Position numbers and translations under genes: made by a program | Notes under the pieces: generated by a model | Database searches by the model: none | What the model was told of the DNA's origin: nothing | What the model saw: the letters and a program-made list of their open reading frames with translations, nothing else | From: an uncultured Flavobacteriales bacterium | Lineage (GTDB): Bacteria > Bacteroidota > Bacteroidia > Flavobacteriales_D > Parvicellaceae | DNA length: 58,921 nucleotides | NCBI GenBank assembly: GCA_913042175.1 | Contig: CAJWIX010000005.1 | Location: 1 to 58,921 of the forward strand | Reading direction: 5' to 3' | In this document: piece by piece, positions 9,454 to 18,121 of the stretch | Position numbering within the stretch: position 1 is the stretch's first letter | How the letters are laid out: every line of letters begins with the position of its first letter

Positions 9454-11172
9454 ATGAAAAAAATACTACTTAGTACAATCCTATTAGTTTTTTCCATCTT
9501 CAGTTTGAAAGCTCAAACTATTGAGTTTACAGTTGAAGCTCCTGCGACTATTGCTGGCCCTTATGGTTTTACATCTACTAATGATGTTGCCGGTTGGGGT
9601 AGCCCAGATCTTCTAGATACTGCTAACGCTGTAATGGATACACTAATGTTTGTAGATGACGGTACTGCGGGTACAAACCCTCAGGGAAATCCAATGTCTG
9701 CTGAAGGATGTAACCCATTAATTAATGACCTTTCAGGTAAAATTGCTGTTATATACAGAAATACTTGCCAGTTTGGTACAAAAATTTTAAATGCTGAAAA
9801 TGCTGGTGCAGTTGCAGCAATTATTATCAATAGAGAACCTGGCCTAGTTAACATGGCTCCTGGTGATGATGGAGCAAACGTTACTATTCCTGCAATCTTC
9901 ATCGAAGATGCAACTGGTTTAATTATAACTAATGAAATGGCTAATGGTCCAGTTGTTGGATTTATTGGAACAAGATCATTTAGTTATAATGTTGCTATTG
10001 AAAATTCTGGTATAATTAGACCTGAAGCAGCTTCTATGCCTGCTGCATTAGCTCAAGATAATTCTGAGTATGATGTTCAATTAGGTGCTTGGGTAACTAA
10101 TCCAGGAAGTCAGGATAATAACGTAACATTAAAAGCTGTTATCACTCAAGGTGGAACAACTCTGTATGATCAAACTTCTGCATCATCTCCTATTCTTTCT
10201 GGTGATAGTGTATATGTAAGCTTACCTACTTTTAGTCAAGCATCATACAGTACTGGAATGTATAACTTAACCTATTCTGTTAATGAAGGTGATACATTAG
10301 AAGAGTTTGCTCAAGACAATGTTATTTCTCAAGATTTTCACTTGAGTAATACTAAGTTTTCTACAGCTACATTAGATTCTAATGAAAACCTAGTTTTAAG
10401 CCCTTTCTACAGACCATCTAACGCTACAGGAAGTGTTAGCATGTGTGCTCCTTTCCTAGATCCAAATGCAAGCAGAATGGCTGCAATGGGTGTAAGCTTT
10501 GCTGCTGTAGTAAGTGGTGGTGATTTAACTGGAAGATATTTCACAGTATATGGATATGAATGGAATGATCAATTCACCGATTTAAATGATCCAAATGCAA
10601 TGGTATCTGCTTATAATGTTGCAGCTACTGGTGAATTTACTTATCCAAATGACTCTGCTTATCAAGAAGTATATGTTCCTTTTATGCAACCTATGCAATT
10701 GATGGATAATCAACGTTATTTATTTTGTGTAAATACATTCGATACTGATGTATACATCGGTTTTGATGATAAATTAGACTACACACAAAATCTTGATAAT
10801 GTTTATTCACAACCAGTAAGTGTTGTTGAAAATAGTGGTTCATGGTATTTAACTGGATTTGGAGCAGATGTTACATCTGGTATTTCAGTAGAGTTAACTA
10901 CTAATCTATCTTTAGAAGATAACACTATGAATGACATCAAAGCATATCCAAACCCTGCTACTACAAACATTAATATTCCATTAAATGGAGTACAAGGTAA
11001 TGGTAGCATAAACATTTTAGATATAACTGGAAAACTAGTTCAATCATTAAATGTTAATGTTAATAACATGATTACTGTAGATGTTTCTGAACTTTCAAAT
11101 GGAACATACACATTTAATTTAGTACTTGAAGATGGTAAATCATCTAAATTCAATGTAGTTATTAATAAATAA
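9454..11172 (+). CDS. PA-domain protein with T9SS type A sorting domain
   Basis: Exported 572-residue protein with a signal peptide (1-20, ending SLKAQ). Residues about 85-165 form a protease-associated (PA) domain: GCNPL, LSGKIAVIYRNTCQFGTK, then a GAVAAIIIN strand. No peptidase domain accompanies it, unlike most PA proteins. The central part (about 190-480) contains a CARDB-like stretch and a module that parallels the C-terminal half of the preceding cargo protein. The sorting domain covers about 495-572 (AYPNPATTNINI onward). It is bracketed by terminators at 9332-9364 and 11191-11217, so it is probably monocistronic. A TATTTTTA at 9413-9420 is a weak -7 candidate. Surface binding of peptides or cell-wall material is an inference. 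Confidence 0.87.
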   Translation: MKKILLSTILLVFSIFSLKAQTIEFTVEAPATIAGPYGFTSTNDVAGWGSPDLLDTANAVMDTLMFVDDGTAGTNPQGNPMSAEGCNPLINDLSGKIAVIYRNTCQFGTKILNAENAGAVAAIIINREPGLVNMAPGDDGANVTIPAIFIEDATGLIITNEMANGPVVGFIGTRSFSYNVAIENSGIIRPEAASMPAALAQDNSEYDVQLGAWVTNPGSQDNNVTLKAVITQGGTTLYDQTSASSPILSGDSVYVSLPTFSQASYSTGMYNLTYSVNEGDTLEEFAQDNVISQDFHLSNTKFSTATLDSNENLVLSPFYRPSNATGSVSMCAPFLDPNASRMAAMGVSFAAVVSGGDLTGRYFTVYGYEWNDQFTDLNDPNAMVSAYNVAATGEFTYPNDSAYQEVYVPFMQPMQLMDNQRYLFCVNTFDTDVYIGFDDKLDYTQNLDNVYSQPVSVVENSGSWYLTGFGADVTSGISVELTTNLSLEDNTMNDIKAYPNPATTNINIPLNGVQGNGSINILDITGKLVQSLNVNVNNMITVDVSELSNGTYTFNLVLEDGKSSKFNVVINK

Positions 11173-11190
11173 AGAAATCTTTATTAAAAT

Positions 11191-11217
11191 AAAAAGGGGC
11201 CTAGAGCCCCTTTTTTT
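11191..11217. terminator. Bidirectional intrinsic terminator
   Basis: AAAAAGGGGC, loop CTAGA, then GCCCCTTTTTTT. The GC stem is 11196-11200 with 11206-11210, extended by A/T pairs, and T or A tracts on both sides allow use from either strand. It lies between the convergent T9SS cargo gene and the mlaF-like gene and overlaps the stop codon of the latter. Confidence 0.85.
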
Positions 11218-11962
11218 ATTTCTTCATTTGTTGTAGAAATTTTGATACATAAATAAAATCATGGAGCTCTTTAACTTTTACATCTAAAATCTCATTTTTA
11301 CTCCCAGTCCACTTATTTTCTCCTTGATCTATAAACATGATATTTTCTCCTATTTCTAAAACAGAATTCATATCATGAGTAATCACAATAGTGGTCATGT
11401 TATATTCTTCTGTAATTTCTTGAATTAGTTCATCTATAACAATAGCAGTAACAGGGTCTAATCCAGAATTAGGCTCATCACAAAATAAATATTTTGGCTG
11501 CATAGCAATTGCTCTAGCTATAGCTACTCTTTTCTGCATACCACCACTTAGTTCGGACGGATATAGCTGATTTTTATTAATTATGTCTACTCTATTCAAA
11601 CAAAAGTTTACTCTTTCATCAATCTCTTCCTTACTCATTTTAGTAAACATTTTAATAGGAAAAGCAACATTTTCTTCAACCGACAGAGAATCGAATAATG
11701 CACTAGCTTGAAATAACATACCAATCTCTCTTCTAAGCTGTTTTCTTTCTTTGGGTTTCAATTCTGATAAATTTCTATCATCAAAGAGGATATCACCATG
11801 ATCTGGCTCATATAATCCAACCATACATTTTGTTAAGACTGATTTTCCCGAACCACTTTTACCAATAATTAAATTTGTTTTACCTGTTTCAAAAACAAAC
11901 GATATGTCTTTTAAAATTTGAACATCAGAAAATGACTTAGAAATATGTTTTACGGTAATCAA
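11216..11962 (-). CDS. MlaF-type ABC transporter ATP-binding protein
   Basis: ATPase of an MCE-type phospholipid-transport ABC system acting at the inner membrane. The 248 residues contain a Walker A (GKSGSGKS, 34-41), a Q-loop (MLFQASALFDSLS), the ABC signature LSGGMQKR, and Walker B LFCDEPNSGLDP followed by the H-loop TIVITHD. The combination GSGKSVLTK, AALFDSLSVEENV-like and SGGMQKRVAIARA is typical of MlaF/Ttg2A. The start is TTG, overlapping the permease stop by four bases. Its terminator is shared with the convergent cargo gene. No MCE-domain (MlaD) gene is adjacent. ABC assignment is firm; the lipid substrate is inferred from the family. Confidence 0.92.
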   Translation of the reverse strand: MITVKHISKSFSDVQILKDISFVFETGKTNLIIGKSGSGKSVLTKCMVGLYEPDHGDILFDDRNLSELKPKERKQLRREIGMLFQASALFDSLSVEENVAFPIKMFTKMSKEEIDERVNFCLNRVDIINKNQLYPSELSGGMQKRVAIARAIAMQPKYLFCDEPNSGLDPVTAIVIDELIQEITEEYNMTTIVITHDMNSVLEIGENIMFIDQGENKWTGSKNEILDVKVKELHDFIYVSKFLQQMKK

Positions 11963-12699
11963 ATCAATATTAATTGGGTAAGTATGTAATTAGCAATTAG
12001 AATAAAAACACTGCTGTAAACAACAGCCTTAGTGCTTGCCTTACCTACTTCAAGGGCACCACCTTTTAAAAAGTACCCAAAATAACTTGAAATGCTTGTA
12101 ATTAAAAAAGCAAAAACAGAAGTTTTTATTAAAGCATAACGTACGTATCCGAAATTTTCTTCAGAAAATGATCTAATTCCTTCAACATACTGTTCAACAG
12201 GAATAATTTCAGTAAAAAAACATACCAAACCACCTCCAAGAAATCCAAAAAACATACTATACATTATGACTATTGGGAATATAAATAATGATGCAATGAT
12301 TTTAGGCCCAATTAAATATCCTACAGAATTAACTCCCATAACTTCTAATGCATCAATTTGTTCAGTCACACGCATCGTTCCAAGTTCTGAAGCAATATTA
12401 GAGCCAACTTTACCTGCTAATATTAAGGAAATAATAGTGGGGCAAAATTCTAGTAACATTGACTGTTTTACAGTAAAGCCAACTGTGTAATCAGGTATCC
12501 ATGCTGATTCAATTACACTAGCTGTTTGAATAACAAGCACTGCCCCCATAAAACCAGACATCAAAATGACTATAAATAATGATTTTAACCCAAGTTGTAT
12601 GATTTCATCTACAAATCGTTTCCAGTAAATACTAAATTTCTCAGGCTTTAAAAAAATGCTATAAAGCATTACCATATATTTACCAAAGGCTTGAATCAT
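11959..12699 (-). CDS. MlaE-family ABC transporter permease
   Basis: 246-residue inner-membrane permease of the MlaE/YrbE family, partner of the ATPase encoded immediately downstream with a four-base overlap. It has about five membrane segments. Recognisable family stretches are SGFMGAVLVIQTA near residues 45-60, AGKVGSNIASELGTM (about 96-110), EQIDALEVMGVN (about 113-124) and a C-terminal LKGGALEVGKASTKAVV. In MCE systems this subunit moves phospholipids between the inner membrane and periplasmic carriers. It is the first gene of its operon; the intergenic region with the divergent lipoprotein gene is only 79 bases. Confidence 0.92.
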   Translation of the reverse strand: MIQAFGKYMVMLYSIFLKPEKFSIYWKRFVDEIIQLGLKSLFIVILMSGFMGAVLVIQTASVIESAWIPDYTVGFTVKQSMLLEFCPTIISLILAGKVGSNIASELGTMRVTEQIDALEVMGVNSVGYLIGPKIIASLFIFPIVIMYSMFFGFLGGGLVCFFTEIIPVEQYVEGIRSFSEENFGYVRYALIKTSVFAFLITSISSYFGYFLKGGALEVGKASTKAVVYSSVFILIANYILTQLILI

Positions 12700-12730
12700 A
12701 ACAATTACAAACCAAAATAAACAATAATAA

Positions 12731-12762
12731 TTGTCTTTACGTACGAGTAATCATTAATTTTG
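12731..12762 (+). promoter_or_regulatory. Putative promoter of the lipoprotein-cytidylyltransferase operon
   Basis: TTG at 12731-12733, a 21-base spacer, and TAATTTTG at 12755-12762, an exact TAnnTTTG match. The leader to the ATG at 12779 would be about 10 bases. The spacer contains the palindrome CGTACG (12740-12745). Confidence 0.5.
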
Positions 12763-12778
12763 ACCAATATAAAGTTAA

Positions 12779-12964
12779 ATGAACGGTAAATTTCATATAG
12801 TTCTATACGCTTTTTGCTTCTTAGTATGCCTAATAAATAGCTGTACAATTCAACAAAAAAGAAAAAGTAAAAAATGTGATTGCCCTGGGTTTGGACATAA
12901 TTATAATCCATATAAAATAAGTAAGGGACAAAGCACCATAAATAATATCACTTATAAATCATGA
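12779..12964 (+). CDS. Small putative lipoprotein
   Basis: 61-residue protein. A hydrophobic N-terminal segment ends in a lipobox-like LINSC (Cys22 as the lipidation site), followed by a basic stretch and CDCPGFG near residues 33-39. Short lipoproteins with a CDCP motif occur in many Bacteroidota genomes, usually unnamed. Its stop overlaps the next start by four bases (ATGA at 12961-12964), which supports a real, translationally coupled gene. A well-placed promoter lies upstream. No function can be assigned. Confidence 0.72.
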   Translation: MNGKFHIVLYAFCFLVCLINSCTIQQKRKSKKCDCPGFGHNYNPYKISKGQSTINNITYKS

Positions 12965-13380
12965 GAAAAGCTATAATAGTTAGTGGGTATTTCAACCCTA
13001 TTCATAAAGGTCATTTAGAATACTTTAAAAACGCAAAACAACATGCAGATTATTTATTTGTAATTGTCAACTCAGATTTACAACGAAAATTAAAAGGCAG
13101 TAAACCTTTTCAGGATGAAAAAGAAAGAATGATAATCGTAAATAGCATAAAAGGTGTTGATAAAGCAATCCTTTCTATAGATAAAGACAGAACTGTTTGT
13201 GAGACCATTAAAAAAATTGCTCAAGAATATGGAGAGGAATACAGTTTAGCTTTTGCCAATGGTGGAGATCAAAATAACGACACAATTCCTGAGAAACCAA
13301 TATGTGAACAATTAGGAGTAAAGCTTATAGATGGTTTAGGCGATAAAATCCAATCTTCAAGTTGGCTACTAAATAAATAG
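12961..13380 (+). CDS. Adenylyltransferase/cytidylyltransferase family protein
   Basis: 139-residue nucleotidyltransferase of the HxGH superfamily, which transfers AMP or CMP to a phosphorylated small molecule. Residues 9-20 read GYFNPIHKGHLE, with His15 and His18 forming the HxGH signature. FANGGDQNNDTIPE (about 97-110) matches the GGD loop of TagD/RfaE-like enzymes, while the C-terminal ISSTxI-type motif is replaced by KIQSSSWLL. Length and order fit glycerol-3-phosphate cytidylyltransferase-like proteins, but the substrate cannot be told from sequence. It overlaps the lipoprotein gene by four bases and precedes a small gene by 11 bases. Confidence 0.85.
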   Translation: MRKAIIVSGYFNPIHKGHLEYFKNAKQHADYLFVIVNSDLQRKLKGSKPFQDEKERMIIVNSIKGVDKAILSIDKDRTVCETIKKIAQEYGEEYSLAFANGGDQNNDTIPEKPICEQLGVKLIDGLGDKIQSSSWLLNK

Positions 13381-13391
13381 TTTATTGAAAA

Positions 13392-13592
13392 ATGATATGC
13401 TTAAAAGTTGATATCCCGGATGAGATTTGTGAAATAGACGATGAATTGAAAGCTATTTATCATAGTAGTGATACTGTTTGTATTTGGGTATTTGAATCCA
13501 TGGAGGATAGAAATAAGTTTATGCAGGAAACAATTGGGATGTCAAAAAAAGAAAGAGAAAATCACTATAATTTGTTTTATTCCACTGCTTAA
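13392..13592 (+). CDS. Small acidic protein of unknown function
   Basis: 66-residue protein, acidic in its first third (DIPDEICEIDDELKA), with a central VCIWVFESMEDRNKF strand-helix segment and a basic helix near the C-terminus (SKKERENHY). No signal peptide or membrane segment is visible. The family is not recognised. It is called real because it lies 11 bases after the cytidylyltransferase-like gene on the same strand, has an ATG start, and fills the gap before the convergent rodA, which ends nine bases downstream. Confidence 0.55.
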   Translation: MICLKVDIPDEICEIDDELKAIYHSSDTVCIWVFESMEDRNKFMQETIGMSKKERENHYNLFYSTA

Positions 13593-13600
13593 TTTCTCTA

Positions 13601-14932
13601 CTATCTCAGCACTACTTTTCTTTCTGCATCTAATCTCAATAGAATACTAATCATTAAACTAAATGCTAAAACTGCTGAACCTCCTTTACTGAAAAAAGGT
13701 AGTGGGATACCTATGACAGGCGCTAATCCAATAACCATTCCCACATTAATCATAAAATGAAAAAATAAAATACTCGTTACGCAATACCCGTATATCCTTG
13801 TGAATTTACTGCGCTGTCTTTCTGCAATCATTATCATTCTTATTAGTATAGAAGCATACAAGCATACAAAAGCAAAACACCCTAAAAACCCCCATTCTTC
13901 AGCTAAAACACAAAAAATGAAATCAGTATTTTGCTCTGGAACATGCTTAAATTTATCATTACTTAATGTTCCATTTAAATACCCTTTACCAAATGTTTCC
14001 CCTGATCCAATAGCAGATAAAGCTTGATATATATTATAGCCATCTCCCTTCCTATCTTCTTTAATACCAAACATGATTTGAAATCTATTTCGATGTCTTT
14101 CTTTAAATAGATTATCATAAATAAAACTTACTGATAAAGAAATTGATATCCCTACAATACTAACAACAATAAGTCTTATATATTTCTCTCTTCTGTATCT
14201 TGGTAAAACAAAATATTTAATAATTAAAAACGCAACAAAAAACCCGATTACCAGAATAATCCCAAAAAATAAATTACCAGAAACAGTCAGGTTTGCAACT
14301 TCTATAAATGATCCAGAGGCTTTAAAAAAAACTCCTACTACAGCTATTAATACAGCAAATAGTCCAATTAGTAGGAAATTTCCAGATAATCCTTCTCTAT
14401 ATAAAACAAATACAAATCCAATAAAAACTAACATAGTTCCTGGGTCAGGTTGTATCATGATTAATAAAGCGGGAACCATAACTATGGCACCTGCAGTTAA
14501 TCTATTCTTTAGGTTTTGAGTTCTAGTATTTATTAAACTTAAATATCGAGCAAATGCCAAACTACATCCTAATTTGGCAAACTCAGAAGGTTGTATAGAA
14601 AACCCGCCAAATTGAAACCAAGATTTAGCTCCTTTTACAGCTGGCATAAAAAGCACAGTAATTAAAAGAATCAGTATAATTAGGTAGAACACATATGAAC
14701 TATTTTGTATAAAGCTTCCTTCAATAAGTAAAATTATACTTCCCAAAACAATTGAAATTATAATCCACACCATTTGTTTTCCATAACTATTATCCCAAAA
14801 AGATTCGTTAAGGAGAAAACCAGAGTAACTACTTGAATAAATGGTGAAATATCCAAATGTCATTAACATCAAGTATAACACCAATAGGTATTTATCAATA
14901 TTGTTCCATATAGATAAATTTCTGTAAATCAA
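13601..14932 (-). CDS. rodA: Peptidoglycan glycosyltransferase RodA
   Basis: SEDS-family polytopic membrane enzyme that polymerises lipid II during elongation, working with PBP2. The 443-residue protein has about ten membrane segments. Family landmarks are AKSWFQFGGFSIQPSEFAKLG (in two parts, residues about 107-127), a PDPGTML loop (about 161-167) and the C-terminal GIPLPFFSKGGSAVLAF block. It carries a longer central membrane insert (about 195-280), as is usual in Bacteroidota RodA. The TTG start overlaps the mrdA stop by four bases. It ends the purH-mre-rod operon and faces the small acidic gene across eight bases with no visible terminator. Confidence 0.96.
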   Translation of the reverse strand: MIYRNLSIWNNIDKYLLVLYLMLMTFGYFTIYSSSYSGFLLNESFWDNSYGKQMVWIIISIVLGSIILLIEGSFIQNSSYVFYLIILILLITVLFMPAVKGAKSWFQFGGFSIQPSEFAKLGCSLAFARYLSLINTRTQNLKNRLTAGAIVMVPALLIMIQPDPGTMLVFIGFVFVLYREGLSGNFLLIGLFAVLIAVVGVFFKASGSFIEVANLTVSGNLFFGIILVIGFFVAFLIIKYFVLPRYRREKYIRLIVVSIVGISISLSVSFIYDNLFKERHRNRFQIMFGIKEDRKGDGYNIYQALSAIGSGETFGKGYLNGTLSNDKFKHVPEQNTDFIFCVLAEEWGFLGCFAFVCLYASILIRMIMIAERQRSKFTRIYGYCVTSILFFHFMINVGMVIGLAPVIGIPLPFFSKGGSAVLAFSLMISILLRLDAERKVVLR

Positions 14933-16764
14933 AAGGTGAAATCAGATTTGGGGTTTAAAATAATAGCTTCTTTGATTAAATCCATTTTTAGTTTTGATTT
15001 TTCGCTTAACTCCTTTTTAAGATAATATTCCATCATTACACTTGAAATTGGAGCAGCCCATTTACTTCCCCATGTCCCATATTCTACGTATACTGAAATA
15101 GCTATTTTTGGATTTTCCTTAGGAGCAAAAGCAATAAAAACAGAGTGGTCATTAAATGTCTTATTTTCCACAGTTCCTGTTTTACCACAAACTTTTACAC
15201 TATCAATTTGTGCACTTCTGCCTGTTCCACTTTCTACAACCAAATGCATAGCGTCTATTACAGCTTGAAAATGAGAGGAATCAACACAAGTCTTATTCCT
15301 GATCAAATTTGATGTTTTATCCTCACCTACTCTTCTTACCAAATGAGGTGTGTAATAATAACCTTTATTGGCAATTATTGCAGCTAAATTAGCCATCTGA
15401 ATTGGGGAGACACCAATTTCTCCTTCTCCAATAGAATTTGAATAAATTGTACTAAAGGCCCATCTTTTTTTGCCATACCATTTATCATAAAAGGGTACAT
15501 TAGGAATAAATCCTCCCTTTTCTTCTGGAACATCAACACCTAATGGTTGACCAAAACCAAATGTTCTAACCATTTCTTCCCAATTCTTTAAACCCTTTCT
15601 ACTTTCTTCAAAGTAATTATCAAAGCTTTTTGATAGAATTAATCTTTTATACACCTCTAAAAAATAAGGATTACAACTGTGTTTTATGGCTTTCTCTAAA
15701 GTATTTGGCGGCTCATGATTGTGACAACCAATTTTTGACTTATCACAAACTACAGAAGTGTTCGTATTAATTACACCCAATTGTAAGGCTATTAAACTCT
15801 GAACTAATTTAAAGATGGATCCAGGTCTATAATTATCATTATACACAGGTCTATTGATTAAAGGCTTTAAGCTATCATTTGATTTCAACAACTTATATGA
15901 CTTTACAAAATCTTTACCGGTTAAAATAGATGGATCATAACTTGGAGAGGAAACCATACATAACAATTCTCCTGAACTGGGTTCTATGGCAACAATAGAA
16001 CCAATTTTATTTTGCATTAATACTTCTCCTAATTGTTGTAAACCACCATCAATTGTAGTGTAAATATCTTTGCCAGGAGTTGCTGGGTTTTTATCTAATG
16101 TCTCCACTTTATTTCCAGCATAATCTCTTAAGTAATTTGCGTCTCCTCTTTCTCCCCTTAGTTCCTTTTCATATATATTCTCAAGTCCTGTTATTCCAAT
16201 AAAATCATTTTTGGAATAAAACAAATCTCCATTAGCTCTAAAACCATCTAATTGTTGCTGACTTATTCTTCTGATATAGCCTAAAAGATGGGCTCCGGTG
16301 GCTAAAGGGTATCCTCTATCTGTCTTTACTTTACCTTCAAGCGCTTCAACTTTTGAAAGTAAAGGGGAGATTTTAGCAAATTCCTCTTTGCTAAGAGACT
16401 CAAACATAACAGAAGGTTTATAAGGGGCATTATAACCTGAAGATGCCAGATGAATTTTATTTCTTAATTCCTCAATGGTAAGTTTAAAAATTTCACATAT
16501 TTTAAGTGAATCTTCTTCTTTAATTTTGATTGGAAGTACATAAATATCGTATATGTTTTCAGCTCCAACTAATAATTCTTTATTTCGATCGTATATAAAA
16601 CCTCTTGGAGGTTGTAAATTTTCTTTTAAATAACTTATTTGCTCTGCTCTTTTAGCCCATTCTTTATTGATGACTTGGATATACAATAATCTAATTGAAA
16701 AAATTAAACTAATTGACAATACAATTAAAATAATTACCCATCGTCTATTTTGAAACGGATCCAT
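14929..16764 (-). CDS. mrdA: Penicillin-binding protein 2 (transpeptidase)
   Basis: Class B penicillin-binding protein that cross-links peptidoglycan in the elongation machinery with RodA. The 611 residues start with a short cytoplasmic part and a single membrane anchor (about 8-27). A dimerisation/pedestal region follows with LQPPRGFIYDRN near 50-61, then the transpeptidase domain. The active-site SxxK is SIFK with Ser316 and Lys319, and the KTG triad is at 528-530. The length matches PBP2. It abuts mreD (no gap) and overlaps rodA by four bases, as in the usual mre-mrd operon. Confidence 0.96.
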   Translation of the reverse strand: MDPFQNRRWVIILIVLSISLIFSIRLLYIQVINKEWAKRAEQISYLKENLQPPRGFIYDRNKELLVGAENIYDIYVLPIKIKEEDSLKICEIFKLTIEELRNKIHLASSGYNAPYKPSVMFESLSKEEFAKISPLLSKVEALEGKVKTDRGYPLATGAHLLGYIRRISQQQLDGFRANGDLFYSKNDFIGITGLENIYEKELRGERGDANYLRDYAGNKVETLDKNPATPGKDIYTTIDGGLQQLGEVLMQNKIGSIVAIEPSSGELLCMVSSPSYDPSILTGKDFVKSYKLLKSNDSLKPLINRPVYNDNYRPGSIFKLVQSLIALQLGVINTNTSVVCDKSKIGCHNHEPPNTLEKAIKHSCNPYFLEVYKRLILSKSFDNYFEESRKGLKNWEEMVRTFGFGQPLGVDVPEEKGGFIPNVPFYDKWYGKKRWAFSTIYSNSIGEGEIGVSPIQMANLAAIIANKGYYYTPHLVRRVGEDKTSNLIRNKTCVDSSHFQAVIDAMHLVVESGTGRSAQIDSVKVCGKTGTVENKTFNDHSVFIAFAPKENPKIAISVYVEYGTWGSKWAAPISSVMMEYYLKKELSEKSKLKMDLIKEAIILNPKSDFTF

Positions 16765-17280
16765 CTACTTTTTTGAGATAAACATATATTGTAAAAAGCC
16801 TATCAAGACTAAAGCAATAATTGAATTAATTAGTGATTTAAATACCAATGTGAAAAAATTGACAAAAGAAAATTGCTCCAGTAAAAAAAACAGAAAATGA
16901 TGAGTGAAAAGAACTGTTCCAAAATAGATTAAGTACCTCAATAAACCAATGTTAAATAAATTGAGTTCAACATTATCATCAAAATCTTCCCTGGCTGAAA
17001 TTAAATATAAAAACCTAGTTCTAAAAATGGTTATTAATAACATTACACTCATATTTAATCCAACTGTATTTCTAAAAACATCAATTAGAAAACCCATAAT
17101 AAATGCATAAATTAAAAGTTCAGTCATCGGTGTTTCTAATCTTCTTTTAAAAATGATGAATGAAAAAATTAAAGGAGTGAAATAAGATGAATAGGTTCCC
17201 AAATCTACAACATCAATGATAAAAACTTGACTTATCAATAATCCTACTACCCAAACAATATGTTGTAAGGAATTATTCAT
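16765..17280 (-). CDS. mreD: Rod shape-determining protein MreD
   Basis: 171-residue integral membrane protein with about five hydrophobic segments, the size and topology of MreD, a scaffold of the elongation complex. The sequence itself is poorly conserved in this family. The call rests on its place between mreC (eight-base overlap) and mrdA (directly adjacent), its membrane profile, and the GFLIDVFRNTVGLNM segment (about 63-77), which resembles the conserved G-x-xxDxxxxxxxG loop of MreD. Confidence 0.88.
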   Translation of the reverse strand: MNNSLQHIVWVVGLLISQVFIIDVVDLGTYSSYFTPLIFSFIIFKRRLETPMTELLIYAFIMGFLIDVFRNTVGLNMSVMLLITIFRTRFLYLISAREDFDDNVELNLFNIGLLRYLIYFGTVLFTHHFLFFLLEQFSFVNFFTLVFKSLINSIIALVLIGFLQYMFISKK

Positions 17281-18103
17281 TTGATTGAATTTCTATCATT
17301 TCCTCTTTTAGTAAATTCTTAACGACAAAGCCAATATGAATATTAGAAAAATCTTCCATTAACTCTATCGTAATTATTTTCTTTTGCGCCTCTTGATCTC
17401 TCTCCATTTTTATAACCTTTCCAATAGGAACATCACTAGGGAAAATACCATCAGATCCAGTTGTGGTAAATAAATCATTCAATTTAATTTTAGCATAAAT
17501 TGGAATATTATCAATAGTTGCAGTTCTGTAATCATTAACCCCTCTTATCCAACTTAAATCTCCCCAAGAATTAGATTTTTTATGTATTACTGACAATTTA
17601 AAATCTGAATTAATAACCGGTAGTACGTTTGCATAATGTTCTGAAACATTTATAACTCTACCTATAATTCCTTTAGTTCCCATAAAACCCATTTCAATTC
17701 CAACTCCATTTTTCAAACCCTTATTTATTAACATGTGATTTTCAGTGAATTTAAATTGAGAATGAATTATTGTAGCTTGTTGAAACCTAAATGTTCTGTA
17801 ATATAAACTGTCTCCAAACTTTACAAAGTTCTTTCCGAGCAGAATATCTTTATTAAGTAATTTTTCTTTTAACTCTGCATTTTCATGAACAAGTTGATTA
17901 TTTATTTCTCTTAAGTTAAAATAAGTTGTGACATTATTTTTCCATTGAAAGAAAGACGAAGAAATGTAATTACTAGAATTTAAATATGAACTGTGGTGAT
18001 AGGTGTTTTTCCAACTAAAAAGCAGAAAAAGTGAAATTAATTCAAGTATCAGAAAAAAAAGAAAGTTTCTATATTTCTGAATTAATAGAATTAAATTTCT
18101 CAT
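17273..18103 (-). CDS. mreC: Rod shape-determining protein MreC
   Basis: 276-residue bitopic inner-membrane protein that links cytoplasmic MreB to periplasmic PBP2. It has one N-terminal membrane segment (about 13-30), a coiled-coil-like region (about 62-90, INNQLVHENAELKEKLL), then the periplasmic beta domain with LINKGLKNGVGIEMGFMG and GIIGRVINVSEHYANVLPV (about 125-170). Order and size fit the family. It lies 18 bases downstream of mreB and overlaps mreD by eight bases. Confidence 0.93.
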   Translation of the reverse strand: MRNLILLIQKYRNFLFFLILELISLFLLFSWKNTYHHSSYLNSSNYISSSFFQWKNNVTTYFNLREINNQLVHENAELKEKLLNKDILLGKNFVKFGDSLYYRTFRFQQATIIHSQFKFTENHMLINKGLKNGVGIEMGFMGTKGIIGRVINVSEHYANVLPVINSDFKLSVIHKKSNSWGDLSWIRGVNDYRTATIDNIPIYAKIKLNDLFTTTGSDGIFPSDVPIGKVIKMERDQEAQKKIITIELMEDFSNIHIGFVVKNLLKEEMIEIQSNE

Positions 18104-18121
18104 GGTATTTTAAATACTGTT

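Noticed and set aside
12735-12750. Palindrome around CGTACG as an operator
   Set aside because: Six base pairs only, and a similar CGTACG-containing string occurs in coding sequence nearby (about 12140), so chance is likely.
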